The notes under the pieces: model-generated
What the model was told of the DNA's origin: nothing
Database searches by the model: none
Seen by the model: only the letters and a program-made list of their open reading frames with translations
Translations under genes and position numbers: made by a program
Origin: Sorghum bicolor
Taxonomy: Eukaryota > Streptophyta > Magnoliopsida > Poales > Poaceae
Direction: 5' to 3'
NCBI RefSeq assembly: GCF_000003195.3
Contig: NC_012876.2
Location: forward strand, 59,514,407 to 59,578,406
DNA length: 64,000 nucleotides
Shown here: piece by piece, positions 33,881-46,734 of the stretch
Layout: each line of letters begins with the position of its first letter
How positions within the stretch are numbered: the first letter of the stretch is position 1

Positions 33881-34289
33881 ATAGTGTGCCCGTACGTGCT
33901 TCTAGCTGCACGGACAACAGCACAGATATCCTATTGCCCCCACATTCGAGCATGACCAATCCACATTAAATTAAATTAATTCACTCCTCATTCTGCAAAG
34001 AAAAGATACATCCACACACAGGAACCCTAAAAAATGGTTCGTTCACAGTGTGCGCCGACCCGACAGCACAGGTACGTACACACACGAGCGCACTTGGCGG
34101 AACGCGCAGAAGTAGGTGCACTCCAGCGGCTGGTTCCTATTGTCCGAGTCAACGTCAAAAGCTTTCGCCTTGTTCGCAGTGAAATCTATCAGCCCCAATG
34201 TTTTTCTCTTAAAATAAATATTTTTTATTATAGCAGCCAAACGAACAAGGTATGTGACCACTAGCTAGCTAAGTAGTTCATCCATCTCT

Positions 34290-34840
34290 CCTGTATTGTT
34301 TAGTTCTAAAAAATTTTGTAAAATTTTTTAAATTTTTTATACATCAAGCTTTACGAGCCTAATTAATCCATAATTGAATAATATTCGTCAAATATAAACA
34401 AAAATATTATAATGTCTATTTTGTAAATTTTTTTAAGAACTAAACAAGACCGAGCGCACACAGACGGAGAGTGCGCGAAGACTTTCAAAACCAATTTCGA
34501 AGAGCATCGTTGGGTAGCTGCAGGGATGCCAGTTCAAACTATTTCGGGTCATTGGCTCGACCCAAAAGATTGATCAAAAGGCTTCCTAAAAATTTCAAGA
34601 TTATCTGTCACATCGAATTTTTAGATGCATACATAGAACATTTGTTACATTGAATTTTTAGACACATGCATGGAATATTAAATATATATAAAAAAATAAC
34701 TAATTATATAGTTTACCTATAATTTATGAGATGAATCTTTTAAGTCTAGGTAGTCTATGATTGGACAATAATTATCAAATACAAATGAAAATACTAGAGT
34801 AGCTAAATTCAAAAAATTTCGCGAATTAAAGAAGACCTAA
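34290..34840. mobile_element. Two degenerate Tourist-like MITE copies
   Basis: The first (about 34294-34452) keeps both ends (TTGTTTAGTTCTAAAAAATT and GAACTAAACAAGACC) but has lost its middle. The second (about 34585-34838) retains CACATCGAATTTTTAGA and GTCTATGATTGGACAATA blocks and duplicates one internal piece. Confidence 0.6.
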
Positions 34841-34844
34841 ACTA

Positions 34845-35224
34845 GAATGGTATTTTCATAGTTTGAGGAAGGTGGAAAAATGAACTACGATGACATTTGA
34901 CTGTAATTAGTTCGGTGACCCAAAAAGAACACCATTGGCATCCACTTGCATCCATTCATGGCTGTCATCAAAATAATCAAAATTACATAATATGAAACGC
35001 TTAATTAATGTAAAGTTTTAGACAAGAGAATTACGGCTTGGGGAGGTCCATAACTCCATACACATGAGAATCGACTAGGTGATCAATTTCCTAAACCTAA
35101 TCGGCTCTTGGTTTTAACACCGTAATCCGAGCTAGAAATTATATTTTGGTATAGATTTGTAAGAATTTTTTAACTCAAAGCCAAAGAAAGAGACTTAGGA
35201 AGAGACTTCCTCACTCAATCTTAG
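34845..35224. other. Intergenic, nothing identified
   Basis: AT-rich with no gene or element ends. Confidence 0.35.
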
Positions 35225-38200
35225 CAATGGATTTTTTATTTTTAACATTTTTATTCAATATTTTTAAAAATAACTGCTCCAAAAATGATTTTCACATCAG
35301 CGGGGCTCACATAACCAAATAACATTGTCGCGCCACATGTATAGCCACGACAACATCTACCATGTTAGACGGTGTTTTCCAACGTAGAAAATGTTGTCAC
35401 GATGGCATGGCAAGACTTAAGTTTCAAAAAGTCATATCTTTTTGATACTATATGTTGAATGAGGAAAAATCTATATAAAAATTATAACTCTCGGTGAAAT
35501 CTACAACTTTGTACTTTTGAGTTTTTTATTTGAGCATGTTAAAATTCTCAAAAAATAATATAAAATTTCAAGACAATAATAATCGCGTACTGTCATACCC
35601 ATATTTTAAGAACAAAATAGGATGCATAAAAGACTCATATGTGCCCCAGGAATAGTCGCACACATAAGTAGACAAATCTCAATTGTACCATTGCAGTGTT
35701 TATTACATAGCGAAACATAATAAATCACATAGTCTTACACAAAAATGATAGCATAAAGTAAACAACGCTCTCGACGAAAGCTCCACACAGGGACACTGTT
35801 GACTGGTTGACTCCAAGCCTAGTACTCATAACGGTAGTCCTCATTCCAGTCATCTTCATTATCATATCCTGAGGTGTTGGAAAATTGCAAGAGTGAGCAC
35901 ATATTGTACTCAACAAGTATAACCAGGAGTTCATGAGGCTCAAATAGCTGACACTGGTTTGACTGCATTTAGCTTTTAATATTGGATAACATGTTTAATC
36001 ATTGGATAGCAAATATCAAGGTAGCATAAATAATCTCATAACCACATGATCGATGTATACAAGAATTAAGAATAACACAAATAAACAACATAATAAACCA
36101 TTATTTATTATCATTAATCATGTTCATCAGTGTCCATCTATTCCGTCAGTTTTTCGGGCCGCCCGTATCCGTGGGCACGGCTAGTATACTAGATTTAACA
36201 CTCTGCAGAGGTTGTACATCTTTACCCATGAGTCATGATTTACCCTTTCGCCCGAGGTAGCTAGTCTCTTAACCCCCTTCCTAGGGAGGTCGCCAGGGAT
36301 CACTATGAAGCCTTTCAAAAGTTCGTCTAACAAGTTAGGGCCGCAAGGTTTCCTTCACGAGCAGATATAGATACCCCCCTTCCGAATGGCACAATGACGC
36401 GCAGCCTATACACATAGGGACAGGGGCTCGCACTATACCCGTGTCGGTTCAGCCCCTCTAGCGCCCTTTCGGATAACCGCTAACAAGCTAGAAAAGGTCT
36501 TCATACTGAGCTAAAGCCAGAGCCATATAGCCCTCATGGTTGTACGAGTTGTCCCAGCTTTTGCCAAGGGATAAGTCCTTGTGGAGGGTCAAGATCAATC
36601 TAGCAAAAGCCAGAGTTCTTTCCACCCTTTATATTCAAGTTGGTAGAAAGCTTATTTTATTGTTTATTGTATATTCAAATATTCATGTTACAAGATCATG
36701 GATTAATAATCAAGCACTAGCAAAAACTACCCAAATGCATATCCAAGTAGGTAACAAGGAATTCAGGATAACAATCATCTATGATTTTGCTAAGGTCATC
36801 AAGGTGACAGCATGCATATGATATATATGTGTAGTTATAAGTGAATAGGTAACAAGGATGATCCCAAGTTATACTTGCCTTGATCAAAGCTCTCCTGAGC
36901 ATGCTGGTCTTCAAATGCTTGGTCTTGATCACCAACGTACGGCTCACCGTCTATTCCCAAACATCAATCAACAACACGCAATCTGATGGAGACAATCATA
37001 CACCAAGCAAACAAGATATAATTAGAACATTACACCAAACAGTGGTAAAACAAAGATAAAAGTTTATGAAAATATTCTACGCAGCGCTACGATCATACAA
37101 ACGTAAAGTTCACGAAAATCGGAATTAAAACGAGAAAGATATGAATTTTCTAAGATTTCTTATAGAGAAATAATTATTTAAATGCTTCTGCAGAATTAAA
37201 ATGTTTCAAAACAGTAAACTAATACTTCTAACATGTAGAGATCATAAATATGAATCTAACGGAATTTGAATGGATAAAAACGGAGTTAAAATGAATATTC
37301 TATGAGCAAATTAAACCCAGTGGCAAAGCTGTAATTTTCAGAAAACGTATTTCTCTTTTTATCCGACGAAAATACGTGTCTCAAGTCGAGAAAACGTATT
37401 CTGCAGAATACGCTAAGGACCGCGGGTCACTACTTCAATTTTTACAGGGACTCTTAAGCAAAAACGCGGCCGAAAGGGTAACTTTCTTTCTGAGCCCTTG
37501 ATCTTCGATCGGACGGCCACGAATCGCCCCTGGGAAGGCAACGGCGGGCCGGCCGGCTCCTGCTCACCGGCGCGGCGGTGCGCCATAGGCGCCGCCGTGA
37601 AGCTCGCCGGCGTCGTCCACTTCTCGTTTCCGAGCACCAAAACATAAACCGAGACCATGGGCGGGTAGAGGAGAGTGTGGCGATCTCACCTAGGGGGTCG
37701 ATTCGGCTCGAGAAGGAGCAGAAACAGCCGGGCACTCGCCGCGGCGGAGAGAACTCTCGGCGAGATCTAGTTCTCGTGGAAAACGAAGCTAGAGCTCGGG
37801 TTGAACGGCTTAAGTGCGAAAGGAAACCTACGGGGTGGATTTGGGAGCTTTATAGGGGTTTTGTTTCGCGAAAAAGGCAAGAAAATCTCGGGATTGAATC
37901 AGCCGGGGGAAGAATCTGGTTCGGTTGCGCTGAGGAAGGAGAAGGCGCTGGTCTCGCGGCCCCACGCGTCAGCGAAAGGAGTACGGGGGCCCGGCCGTCA
38001 GTGACTGAGAGAGGGGGGAGGAGGGGGAAGTCTGCGCGCAGGGAGCTGGGCCGGTTGGGCCGCGCGCAAGGGTGGGGGGAACTGCTGGGCTTCGGCTATT
38101 GGCCCAGGCCGAGGTGAGGGATGTGTATTTCTTTTTTTTTTTAATTTCCCAAAGCCTTTTCCAAATAGAGTTTTGAAAGCAATACAATTAAAATATAACC

Positions 38201-39400
38201 AGAACAAACAGTACAAAAATAACTATGCTCCAGCATGAATGCAAAATCACGTTTCTGAACTTATGATGAGTTTTAATTTTCATAAAATTATTTGTTTGCT
38301 AGATTCAAATGCCCATAAAAATACTTGAATAAATCAAATTAATTCCTATTAATTGAAATCAAAATTTTGGGTGTTACACGTACTAGTGCTGGTCACATTA
38401 GGAAAAAAATTGTTTTTTATATGTTATCAAATACAGATACTTTTACATCAAAGATGTAACTCTAAAGGACATCTACAATTTTATATTTTTGAGTTTTTAC
38501 ATTTAAGACCATTAAGATATAGAAAAAATAATATAAAATTTCAATAGTATGAAATAATCATGTATTAGGTTTTATCGCTTTACTAAAATTATACTTTTTA
38601 ATGTCTGGTATCAAATGAAGATATTTTTTACATTAAAGTTGTAGCTAACTATAAGATCATTAACTTTTTATTTTTGAGGTCTTTCATTTGAGATAGGTAA
38701 CATACCAAAGAAATAATACAAAATTTAAGAGCATACTAATCATCTTTCAAAGCTTATCTTTTTAGAAAAAACATATATTTCTTATTCGATGTCACATACA
38801 AGTACTTTTTAAATGAAACTTGTAAATCTCATTAAGAACTACAACTTTGATATAAAATATATCTTCATTTGACATCATACAAATTTTCTAATGCGATGGC
38901 GTGTACTAGCGATTATTATAATGTTGCAATTTCATATTATTTCTTCATGCATCTTAATGACTTTAAATATAAAAACTCAAAACTATGAAATTGTAGATAT
39001 CGCTTAGAGCTACAATTTTGATGTAAAAAGTATCTTCGTGAGACAACATATAAAAAATTATTTTTCTAATGCGGCCAGCACTAGTACGCGATTATTATGG
39101 TTTTGAAATTTTATATAATTATTTTTTATTTTAACCTCCTCAAATAAAAAACTCAAAACTGTAAAGTTGTAGATCTTATTGTGTGCTATAATTTTCCTAT
39201 AGATTTTATCTTCATCCAATATCATGTCAAAGAGTTATGATTTTTTTGAAATTTATTCTTATCACATCACTCTCCGTAACGCGACAAAGTTTTTTATGTG
39301 GGAAAGGCCGTCTAACATGATAAATATTACTGCACCGAAGGTCTGATATGACAAAAAAAAATTGAGTGGTTATTATTAAATATTAAATAAACATGGATTG
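35225..39400. mobile_element. Foldback-type element built of ~180-bp repeats, split by a solo LTR
   Basis: Outer arms pair as inverted repeats: ATGTTAGACGGTGTTTTCC near 35366 against GGCCGTCTAACATG near 39304, and CAATGGATTTTTTATTTT against its counterpart near 39395. Between them lie direct units of about 180 bp (about 35400, 38400 and 38580, counted without the LTR), each with TACAACTTTGTACTTTTGAG (or near) and ATAATATAAAATTTCAA. After about 38760-38850 units follow in the opposite orientation, with CTCAAAACTATGAAATTGTAG near 38966 and 39151. The whole is a large palindrome of repeats. No transposase and no certain TSD; superfamily unknown. Confidence 0.65.
35591..38378. mobile_element. Large solo LTR (2.8 kb) with perfect 5-bp TSD
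   Basis: Starts TGTCATACCC and ends GGGTGTTACA, flanked by an exact CGTAC duplication (35586-35590 and 38379-38383). The near-inverted TGTCATACCC/GGGTGTTACA ends and large size resemble LTRs of Tekay/Del-type chromovirus retrotransposons. No gag or pol domain is found. The GC-rich open frames at about 37410-38110 show no recognised protein and probably reflect LTR composition. It is inserted within the foldback array, and removing it restores a repeat unit. Confidence 0.85.
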
Positions 39401-39404
39401 AAGA

Positions 39405-40120
39405 AAAAAATTATCAGCAATTGATCTGGACTACTGTTAAGACCAGTCTCAGTGGAGGTTTCACCAGGATGTCATGCACATTTATTAGAGCATCATGTCA
39501 GCAAAACTGCACTTTTTGCATGAATCAAAGAGAAGAGAGAAGGAAGTAGTTTCACCATGGTGAAACTCCGCGGGCGTTGTTTCCCACGCGGTGAAACGGA
39601 ATGAAATCCCCACTGAGAGCTAAATCGTTTCACCATCATGCATGTGATCCAATCATTTTGCAGTAATTAAATACTTTGCCCAATCTAGGAAACGTCAAGG
39701 TGAAACTCATGCATTGTGGAGGTTGTTTCATTATTCGTTTCATTGATGCTCTGTCAGCGGATTTGTTTTGGAAACAGTGTATTGAAACGGGCCACCGAGA
39801 AGTCAAACCATCTTAATTTCCATAAGAGTTTATTTATATATAAAAAGGTACTCGTAAACAAATATTATTGGATTGATCAAGGAACATACGCGTACAGTGC
39901 GTCTATGTCACCAAAATTTCATTATTTCCGTGACGTGGTCATGCATAGTTCTGTAAAAAATCAGGTTTATTTTCGTGGCCCAGCACCACTTCATCTCGGC
40001 CACACTGCCGTGCAACGTGCACCACACCCTTTATTATATATACGGCAGCATCAGCAACACACCGCCATGACATATTATTTGTCACGTATAGGTATAGGAA
40101 CGTGCGCGTCCGCCGTCTGG
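39405..40120. other. Upstream region of the MATE gene
   Basis: A possible degenerate MITE lies at about 39433-39740 (GACCAGTCTCAGTGGAGG, with paired GTGAAAC/GTTTCAC motifs including a short CGCGGGCGTTGTTTCCCACGCG hairpin-like stretch near 39567). No gene is supported. Confidence 0.4.
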
Positions 40121-40127
40121 CCATCTC

Positions 40128-40139
40128 TCTATATACAAA
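40128..40139 (+). promoter_or_regulatory. Putative TATA box of the MATE gene
   Basis: CTCTCTATATACAAAG lies about 160 bp before the MATE start codon, leaving room for a 5' UTR of about 130 bp. Position and sequence fit a TATA box, but there is no transcript evidence. Confidence 0.4.
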
Positions 40140-40291
40140 GCCGAGGCAAATCGCAGTTCCCACACCACCGCAATCCTCCGCGACCAGAGCTAGCCTACCG
40201 TCCAGCCGCACGCGTCCTAGCTAGTAGATAGGAAGAAGGAAGCTAGCTTAAGGTAGCTAGCGCGCGTGTGTGTCGCCGTGCCATCTCGCCG

Positions 40292-43200
40292 ATGGAGGAG
40301 GAGGACCAGGCGAGGGCGGCGCCGCTGCTGCAGCAGCCGCTCCCGCTCGGCGATTTCGTCGACGACGAAGTGGGCGGCGGCGCGGCCACCACCAAGGCGG
40401 CGGGGCGGGCGGCGGTGGAGTGGTGGGTGGAGTCGAAGAAGCTCTGGCACATCGTCGGCCCGGCCATCTTCCAGCGGATCGCGCTCTACGGGGTGAACGT
40501 CGTCTCGCAGGCCTTCATCGGCCACCTCGGCGACCTCGAGCTCGCCGCCTTCTCCATCGCCGCCACCGTCGTCGCCGGCTTCAACTTCGGCTTCCTGGTA
40601 AGCGCGCGTCGTCACCACCCACTAGTACTGCCTCCTAATAATATGCGCACACACAACGCGGTGCGGTGCACGCATTCGTACGTGCTGCCCTATGCTAATG
40701 TTTCGATCCGGAGCTGGACTATGCTGGAGGAAGGCAGATCACGTCAAGCAAACTGTTACCCCTACCCTGCTGTCTCTGTGAACTGCTTAATAACCAGTTA
40801 ACATTAACAAGCCCTGCCATCGTCTGCCGCCGAGAGAACTTGTTTCGGACGATAGCACATGGCGGCGAGTAGTAGGTAGATCCAAATGCAATAATGCCAC
40901 CGAGAAATGTTTATTTATGCTAAACAAAAGAGAACGATATGGTCAACCAACTGGATGCATTTGGTTCGCAGGTTGCAGAAACAGCTCTGAATATTCTTTT
41001 CAAGCTATATATATGTGATCTACAATGTTAGTTTAATTTACCTCGGATCTGGTCAGATATCCTACTTCCATTTCAAATTTATGTCGCTCCATCTTTATTC
41101 TAAGTCAATTTTCTTTATTTATGACACAGTTTATAGAAAACACAATAAACATGGACAACATAACACTAGCTAGGTGGTCCACTAGCTAGGATTGTATCAA
41201 CTCGATAGTGATTGCGAATTAATTAAACCCTTCCTTTATAAAAAAAATCAAACTAGATTTATTAGATTCATCATAAAATATATTTGATATTGCATTCATT
41301 TCATAGTGTAGATGTTAATACATTTTTTTTAATAAACTCGATCAAAATTTGACAAGTTTAACTTAAGCTAAATTGATTATGTTTTGGAACGGATCAAGTA
41401 TTATATACACTTATAACAATCATATGATTGAGTCGTGTCGGATCCATGGACCATGCGGTAGTTGATCAGTTGAGCTCTGCAGATTTATGATGATGTTTGG
41501 GATGATGCGATATTCATTTGGCTTCCTGTCGCTGTTAATTAAAAACTGAATGAAGAAACACCAAGATTATTGATAGCTTGCTGAGTGTCGCTGTCTAATC
41601 AGTATCACCAGTTAATCTCTCGTTGTCGTCTCCCAGTACCTTTCACTCATTATTTTTCACAAAAAAAGGTCCATGTGGGCTGCTGATAGATTGGATCTTT
41701 GGTGCATGGTGTTCCCTTTTTATGTGGATAGTTGCTGTCGACGATAGACAGCCAAGTGATAAAAATGCATCTGTTTGTGAGCTTCTGTCCAGGAACCGAA
41801 TCCAATCCGGATGCAGTGCTCCAGATCATGCCAAATATATACTAGTCAATCAGATGAGCCATGCAATCAACTATACTGTATGCTAGTCCGGAGAACCGTG
41901 TTCTAGTTGGATGCATGGCTACTGCTGACTGGTCTAATGACGCTCTCGGTCCATCGTTTTGTCGCCAGCTGCAGCTTTTTGTCGTACCATATTTGCCTAT
42001 CTCGTTGTTATTATTACTTGTGGCCTCTCGTTTAGCTGTCTGCTACCGGGCCCATGGCACAAGCACAAATGTAAGAAGGTGCCACAGGCTACTTGCTCAT
42101 CAGCTCGCAGAGAAGCCAATACAAATAAAATGTCACCGTCTTCAATTATTCACCCATTTCGTCATGGCTCACGACATGTGTAGTAGTTGTTGTACAACAT
42201 TTGGCTACTCGCAGTTACTATCTAATCATGCATGCTGCGAGCACAGTAAAAATGAAAAACCAATGCTTAATTAATTATCTCGGTAATACTAGCTATACTC
42301 GTAGTAGTTTCACTTGATGCTGATGCTGTACACGTACGTGTAGCTGGGCATGGCGAGCGCGCTGGAGACGCTGTGCGGGCAGGCGTTTGGCGCGAAGAAG
42401 CACCACATGCTGGGCGTGTACCTGCAGCGGTCGTGGATCGTGCTGCTCATCTTCGCGGCGGCGCTGACGCCGACGTACATCTTCATGGAGGACCTGCTGC
42501 TGCTGATCGGGCAGACCCCGGAGCTGTCGCGGCTGGCGGGGCAGATGAGCGTGTGGCTGCTCCCACAGCACTTCGCCATGGCGATGCTGCTCCCGCTCAC
42601 GCGCTTCCTGCAGAGCCAGCTCAAGAACTGGGTCACCGCCATCACGGCCGCCGTCGCGCTCGCCATCCACGTCGTCGTCACCTACGTGCTCGTGCAGGTC
42701 CTGGGCTACGGGATCGTCGGCGCCGTCGCGTCCGCCGACATGGCGTGGTGGCTCGTCGTCCTGGGACAGTACGTCTACGTCGTCGGAGGCGGGTGCCCGC
42801 TGTCGTGGAAGGGCTTCACCATGGAGGCGTTCGCCGACTTCTGGGAGTTCATCAAGCTCTCCTCGGCGTCCGGAGTCATGCTCTGGTTCGTGCGTGCCGT
42901 CCGTCGTCGTCCATTGTTTCGATCATAGCTTATATATAGTTTCTCTAGCCTACACTCTACTAGTAGTGAGCTAGACGAGACATATGATTCTGATGTGGTT
43001 TCAAAGTCGACATGCCATTATTAACGTAAACGCTTGATGACCTGCATGCAGCTTGGAGAACTGGTACTACCGACTGTTGGTGCTGCTGACAGGATACCTG
43101 AAGAACGCTGAAATCGCTGTGGATGCACTCTCCATCTGGTAAATTAAATGCATGGTGCTATGCCATTCACACGCAGCAGAACGTACTACTATGCCATTCA

Positions 43201-44436
43201 CATCCAAATCAGTTTCCATGCATATATATCTGACATTATTGGTTCCTGATCCAAATGCAGCCAGACGATCAACGGATGGGAGATGATGATCCCGTTCGGC
43301 TTCTTAGCAGCAACAGGGTACGTACGTAGATCGGCATCTCTGTTTTTTTTTTAAATAAAGAACGGAAACATCAGTCAGTACACTAGAATGAAATAAACCA
43401 TCATCTCCATCGATTTGTGGCATGGCATGGCATGGCAGGGTGCGAGTCGCAAACGAGCTGGGCGCAGGGAGCGGCAAAGGTGCGCGGTTCGCCATCGTGG
43501 TGTCCATCACGACGTCCGTGGTGATCGGCCTCGTCTTCTGGTGCCTCATCCTCTACTTCGACGACAAGATCGCGCTGCTCTTCACGTCCAGCGCGGTCGT
43601 GCTCGACGCCGTGCACCACCTGTCCGTGCTGCTCGCCTTCACCATCCTCCTCAACAGCGTGCAGCCCGTCCTCTCAGGCAAGCCCGTCCCTTCTGCCCAT
43701 CTCTGACACCATAGTCGTTGGGCAGAGGATTTTAGTCCCGGTTGGTCTCAACAACCGGGAGTAAAAATGTTTTTGTCCTGGACGTTGATTGGGCTGAGAT
43801 TATTGTTCATTTTGGGCAAGTGACCAAAGGCCTGTTCTCTACTAGTGGCCGCTGAACCTGTGAGCTGAGCTGAGCATCGCCTGCTTGCTTATTCCTTGTG
43901 ATTCTCTCATGGTGGATCTGTTGCTTCTGCATGCAGGGGTGGCCGTTGGTTCAGGATGGCAAGCATTGGTCGCCTACGTGAACGTCGGCACCTACTACCT
44001 CATCGGAGTTCCCTTGGGTATCATACTCGGTTGGCCGCTGCAGTTTGGAGTAGGGGTATGTAGTATGTACTATGTAATGATGCTATAAACAGCATGCGCA
44101 AATCAGTAGTCCTGATGATCAACTTTTGTGCATATTTTGGAGTTTGGGCTGATCTTGACAGCTGATTTTCAGGGAATCTGGTCCGGCATGATTGGAGGGA
44201 CCGCCGTTCAAACGATCATACTCGCCTACCTCACTGTCAAATGTGACTGGGATGAAGAGGTGGCGCACTGCACTCTCATCTTCTTTGCTTCTAGTGTTTC
44301 TGCATATATATGTTTGAGTTTCGATCTTCCCCGTGTACTGACCGCATCGATTTGTTTGTTGGTTGTGATGCTTCTCTATTTGCAGGCGAGGTTAGCCAGT
44401 ATGAGAATGCAGAAATGGGCCGACGACTTGAAATAA
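40292..44436 (+). CDS. MATE family efflux transporter (DETOXIFICATION type)
   Basis: An eight-exon model closes in frame at 495 aa: 40292-40597, 42344-42885, 43052-43138, 43261-43317, 43439-43677, 43937-44055, 44173-44259, 44386-44436. MATE proteins export organic compounds or cations from the cytoplasm using a proton or sodium gradient, at the plasma membrane or tonoplast. A cytosolic acidic N terminus of about 45 aa precedes the first membrane segment. Family marks are clear: [96 protein letters not shown], and the C-terminal [20 protein letters not shown] then [14 protein letters not shown]. Length and about 12 hydrophobic segments fit a full transporter. It groups by eye with the plant DTX/TT12-like clade; the substrate is unknown. 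Intron 5 has a GC-AG boundary. Intron 1 is 1.7 kb. Intron 5 also carries a short TTTAGTCCCGGTTGG repeat. Confidence 0.92.
43678..43936 (+). other. GC-AG intron of the MATE gene, with MITE remnant
   Basis: The donor reads CTCTCAG|GCAAGC and the acceptor ATGCAG|GGGTGGCC. Using them keeps the reading frame and the conserved [12 protein letters not shown] peptide. No GT donor nearby gives the same protein. Inside lies TTTAGTCCCGGTTGGTC with CAACCGGGAGTAAAA, a short inverted repeat from a common grass element. Confidence 0.85.
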
Positions 44437-45471
44437 ACCTACTCCAACAATATACTGCTGCACTTTGTTGTTAGACAGGCACAGGGAACCCTGAAGCGCT
44501 AAGGTAACTTCTGGTAAAATTAAAATATGCATAGCTCTCTTGCATGCTTAGAAGTTACTTATATGTAAAAAAAAGGAGTCAAAGCGCAGCAAGACTAATA
44601 AAGAAACAATGTGGCATATATGTATGTGTGCAGATACAGCCATGCATGTTCCGGCCTTCAACTACATTTGGCGGCTGACGACCCCAGGTTTCTGAAGATA
44701 GTGTACGGAACCTCCGATATATAGCGGAATTGCGTGCTGTCCTAGGGATTACGTAACTATATATAATTGTGATCCTTTCGCAGCATTGTCGCAAGGATAA
44801 TTTTTGCAATACTGTTTCAGAGTCAAAATATTGTGTCATTATTGAGCTAATCTCAGGACAGGTCATTCGAATTCTTCTTCTTCTTCTTCTTCTTCCTTCT
44901 CCTCCTCCTATTATTTTTTGCTAATATTATTATTAAAACAAATGACATAGGTGTCAATCTACCGAGCATGTATTTGTATCTAATATTAAAGAGCGAAGTA
45001 TTTCCTCCAACTCGTTTTTACTTCCCAAACTGCACTTTTTTGGCCCCGCTTTCTCTTACTTTTTAAACTGCCCTAGCAACACCCCTCTGTATCCCATGTA
45101 TGACTCAATTGCCCTCGTACACTTTATATGCCGTATATATATATGACCCGAATTCATAACCATTATGGCCTGGATTTATGACATGTGATTATACAAGTTA
45201 GAATAACTCACATGCAGCGATGATACATAGTATGATTCCATGCAAAGCAGCTTTTCACCCAAAAATGGCTCCGGCTTTCACCAGAAAGTGGCTCTTCCTT
45301 CAGAAGTATTTGGTACAACTTCTTTGACTCCTTCATAGAAGCTGCTGCTGGACCGAACATGATCTTACATATATAAAACCAGCAGAATGTGGAAGCTTAA
45401 GAAAGATATTGCGCTGGGATATGCTCATTGGGATGCTTGTTGTCTCCCGCTAATCACCATGATCTAGCTTA
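44437..45471. other. 3' flank of the MATE gene and intergenic
   Basis: The 3' UTR of the MATE gene should lie in the first few hundred bases. A (CTT)n microsatellite lies at about 44871-44910. No other gene is seen. Confidence 0.4.
44871..44910. repeat. (CTT)n / (CTC)n microsatellite
   Basis: About nine TTC/CTT units followed by CTCCTCCTCC. Confidence 0.9.
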
Positions 45472-45474
45472 TTA

Positions 45475-45820
45475 GGACATGTTTTGGACCATGGATCACA
45501 ATAATCGCCTGAAATATAACGGTGCTCCAAACATGAGAGATACAGATTATTATAATCAAAGTACCAAATTATAATAATATTATCTTGTAATACACCTGGG
45601 ATTTATTAATGGGAGATTATGGATGCTAAAAAGACCTCCACCTTATCCCCTTCACCGCATGCAAAGGTATCATTCGTCATCACAGTACTCTAACCAACAA
45701 TAGTCCACCCACTATAATCTAGGATCTAAATTGTCTAGATTATTAAAATTCATTATCCAGATTATTATAAACCCATTCATAATTTTGATTACTATAATCA
45801 AATAGGAATCAAACAACGCC
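45475..45820. mobile_element. Tourist-like MITE of a second family, TTA duplication
   Basis: Starts GGACATGTTTTGG and ends CAAACAACGCC, with TTA at 45472-45474 and 45821-45823. The 346-bp interior has ATTATAATC/GATTATAAT-type pairs. Distinct from the GGCCTTG family. Confidence 0.7.
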
Positions 45821-45823
45821 TTA

Positions 45824-46734
45824 ATTAATTACACCCGTTTGGAGGGCCTCATCCCGGCTTAGCGGAGCCAGGAGAAGCCACACATATGCAGCTTCGATGG
45901 CTTCTCAACTCCTCTCCACATTTTTTCTAGAGCCGTTTCTTCAGCTGCTACAGCACTCTACAATGCTCAACAGCACGTTGTAGTACATTTAGAGCCAGAG
46001 TGAGAGCACAACGGAGCCCGGGGTTAGGGCACTCACAATGCAGACTCTACCATAGAGTTTAAAGTTATTTATTACCTTAAACAATGTGGATTTAGAGTCT
46101 AAATAAGATTCGGAGTCTTATTTTTTCTACCTCTTTCTTCAATAAATATGCTGTCATATCAGTAAAATATCATAAATAATATGTCATTCATCATCTTGTC
46201 CTTACACTTTTCACGTGGGCATAAATATTGTGAAATGGTTCCTTAAACTATCTCCAACAATGGTCACCCAAAATACAAGACCCATTTGTCCTTTGGGTGC
46301 GCTACAGGTAAAAGGTTTCATAACTATTTTTAGTCTTCTCCAACAACAAGACCTAAAAGACAACACTCTCTGCAAATGGGTCTCGAGGAGAGAGGATACC
46401 CAAATTTGGGTTATGCCTCTCCTGATACCCAAAATGGGTCTTCTGTATGGGTACTCTGTTGGAGGCTATAGGTATTGTGTTGGAAACCTATTATGGCAGC
46501 CCAATATAGAAGGAAGAAATAATTTTAAAAGAAAGTTCCACTTTACCAAGATCGCTCAATCTCCTACAACTAAATAAACATTTTTTGGTGCAACATTCAT
46601 TTTGGTTCGTCCGTCTGCCTATGCATGTGACCCCTCCGCGTCATCAATCAAGCACCTGACGCTCCTTCCTTGTGATCTTTCCTTTCATAGCGCGATAGTG
46701 CGATTCATCTCCTCCCCATAATCCTTCCCTAGCA
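45824..46734. other. Intergenic with MITE remnants
   Basis: A left end GGGCACTCACAATGCAGACT (46026) marks a truncated MITE. A segment at about 46233-46500 has paired AGACCCATTTGTC / AAAATGGGTCTTCTG and CTCCAACA/TGTTGGAG motifs, like a small inverted-repeat element. No gene. Confidence 0.45.

Noticed and set aside
37410..38117. Long GC-rich open frames on both strands
   Set aside because: They lie inside the 2.8-kb solo LTR, overlap one another in opposite strands, and match no gag, pol or host domain that I recognise.
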